Below, one piece after another: positions 33,715-33,956 of a DNA stretch of 33,956 nt. Each line of letters starts with the position of its first letter. Position 1 is the stretch's first letter. The position numbers and the translations under genes were made by a program. The notes under the pieces were generated by a model, which saw only the letters and a program-made list of their open reading frames with translations, had not been told where the DNA came from and did not search any database. This stretch comes from Planctomycetota bacterium (GTDB taxonomy: Bacteria; Planctomycetota; Planctomycetia; Gemmatales; Gemmataceae). The stretch spans positions 1 to 33,956 of the forward strand of contig JAJXWW010000124.1 in NCBI GenBank assembly GCA_021781415.1, read 5' to 3'.

Positions 33715-33956
33715 TCAATCCGAGCGACTGCGTTTGAGATGCTCCAACTCCGCCCGGAGCCGAACGACCTCCCGCTCCGCCGTCAGACGAGCTTGACGTT
33801 CCTTCTGGAGTTCCGCTTGCAGATCGGCAGGCAGGGGTAACAGTTCGCCTCGGAACCAATAACGCATCCAGCCGCCGTGCAAACCCACTTCCAATTCCAA
33901 TTCGGGAATCGCATACCGACCGCGTTCGTCGGGCGGAACGCTGACGTACTGCGTGC
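33715..33956 (-). CDS. Uma2 family endonuclease, C-terminal part (cut by window edge)
   Basis: The frame runs off the right edge and ends at 33715. The visible 80 residues read TQYVSVPPDERGRYAIPELE, then LEVGLHGGWMRYWFRGELLP, followed by a coiled-coil tail of heptads rich in E, R, L and A ending RSRSD. This is the usual C-terminus of planctomycete Uma2/DUF820 proteins, which carry a long coiled-coil. The catalytic core lies outside the window, so activity cannot be judged. Confidence 0.78.
   Translation of the reverse strand, partial: TQYVSVPPDERGRYAIPELELEVGLHGGWMRYWFRGELLPLPADLQAELQKERQARLTAEREVVRLRAELEHLKRSRSD

Overview
The window looks like chromosomal DNA of a GC-rich planctomycete, most likely Gemmataceae-like. 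The signs are lineage-typical families: a DUF1549/DUF1553 protein with CxxxxCH and CxxCH motifs, a PVC-type heme-binding protein with an N-terminal propeller, a tandem DUF1080 protein, Uma2-type nucleases, an ECF sigma factor next to a TPR protein, and a PEP-CTERM/exosortase locus. The genus is an inference from family content only. No rRNA, tRNA, CRISPR array or intact mobile element was seen.

Layout. 1-4.9 kb: heptamer tandem repeat, SAM hydroxide adenosyltransferase-like protein (DUF62) with a zinc-ribbon membrane protein, a Uma2 nuclease, an unnamed P-loop GTPase/membrane-protein pair, and peptidase T. 5-10.9 kb: secreted DUF1080 protein, TPR protein, ECF sigma factor, HAD phosphatase and a tagaturonate-reductase-like enzyme. 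10.9-14.6 kb: a gene-poor accessory patch with a palindromic element, two decayed transposase fragments, hairpin-rich DNA, and two hypothetical genes. 14.6-17.1 kb: a minus-strand operon of NHL-propeller protein, pterin-4a-carbinolamine dehydratase and tRNA-dihydrouridine synthase.

17.1-24.2 kb is the most coherent system: a PEP-CTERM surface/export protein, an exosortase fused to an EpsI-type domain, and a 1350-residue membrane-anchored TPR protein. The intergenic DNA before the PEP-CTERM gene carries a perfect 13-bp inverted repeat and a -24/-12 (sigma-54-type) promoter candidate, and an intrinsic terminator lies between the PEP-CTERM gene and the exosortase gene. This suggests a separately transcribed, activator-controlled substrate next to its processing machinery.

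24.4-34 kb: the DUF1549/DUF1553 protein, an MFS transporter, a three-gene YqjD/YqjE/DUF3618-like envelope operon, a very large PVC-type cytochrome-like protein, and the 3' end of a second Uma2 gene. Several intergenic spaces hold strong palindromes. Some are clear terminators, and others form families (CCCCTCTCCCC hairpins; GGTTAGCCGCGACGCG hairpins) repeated within the window.
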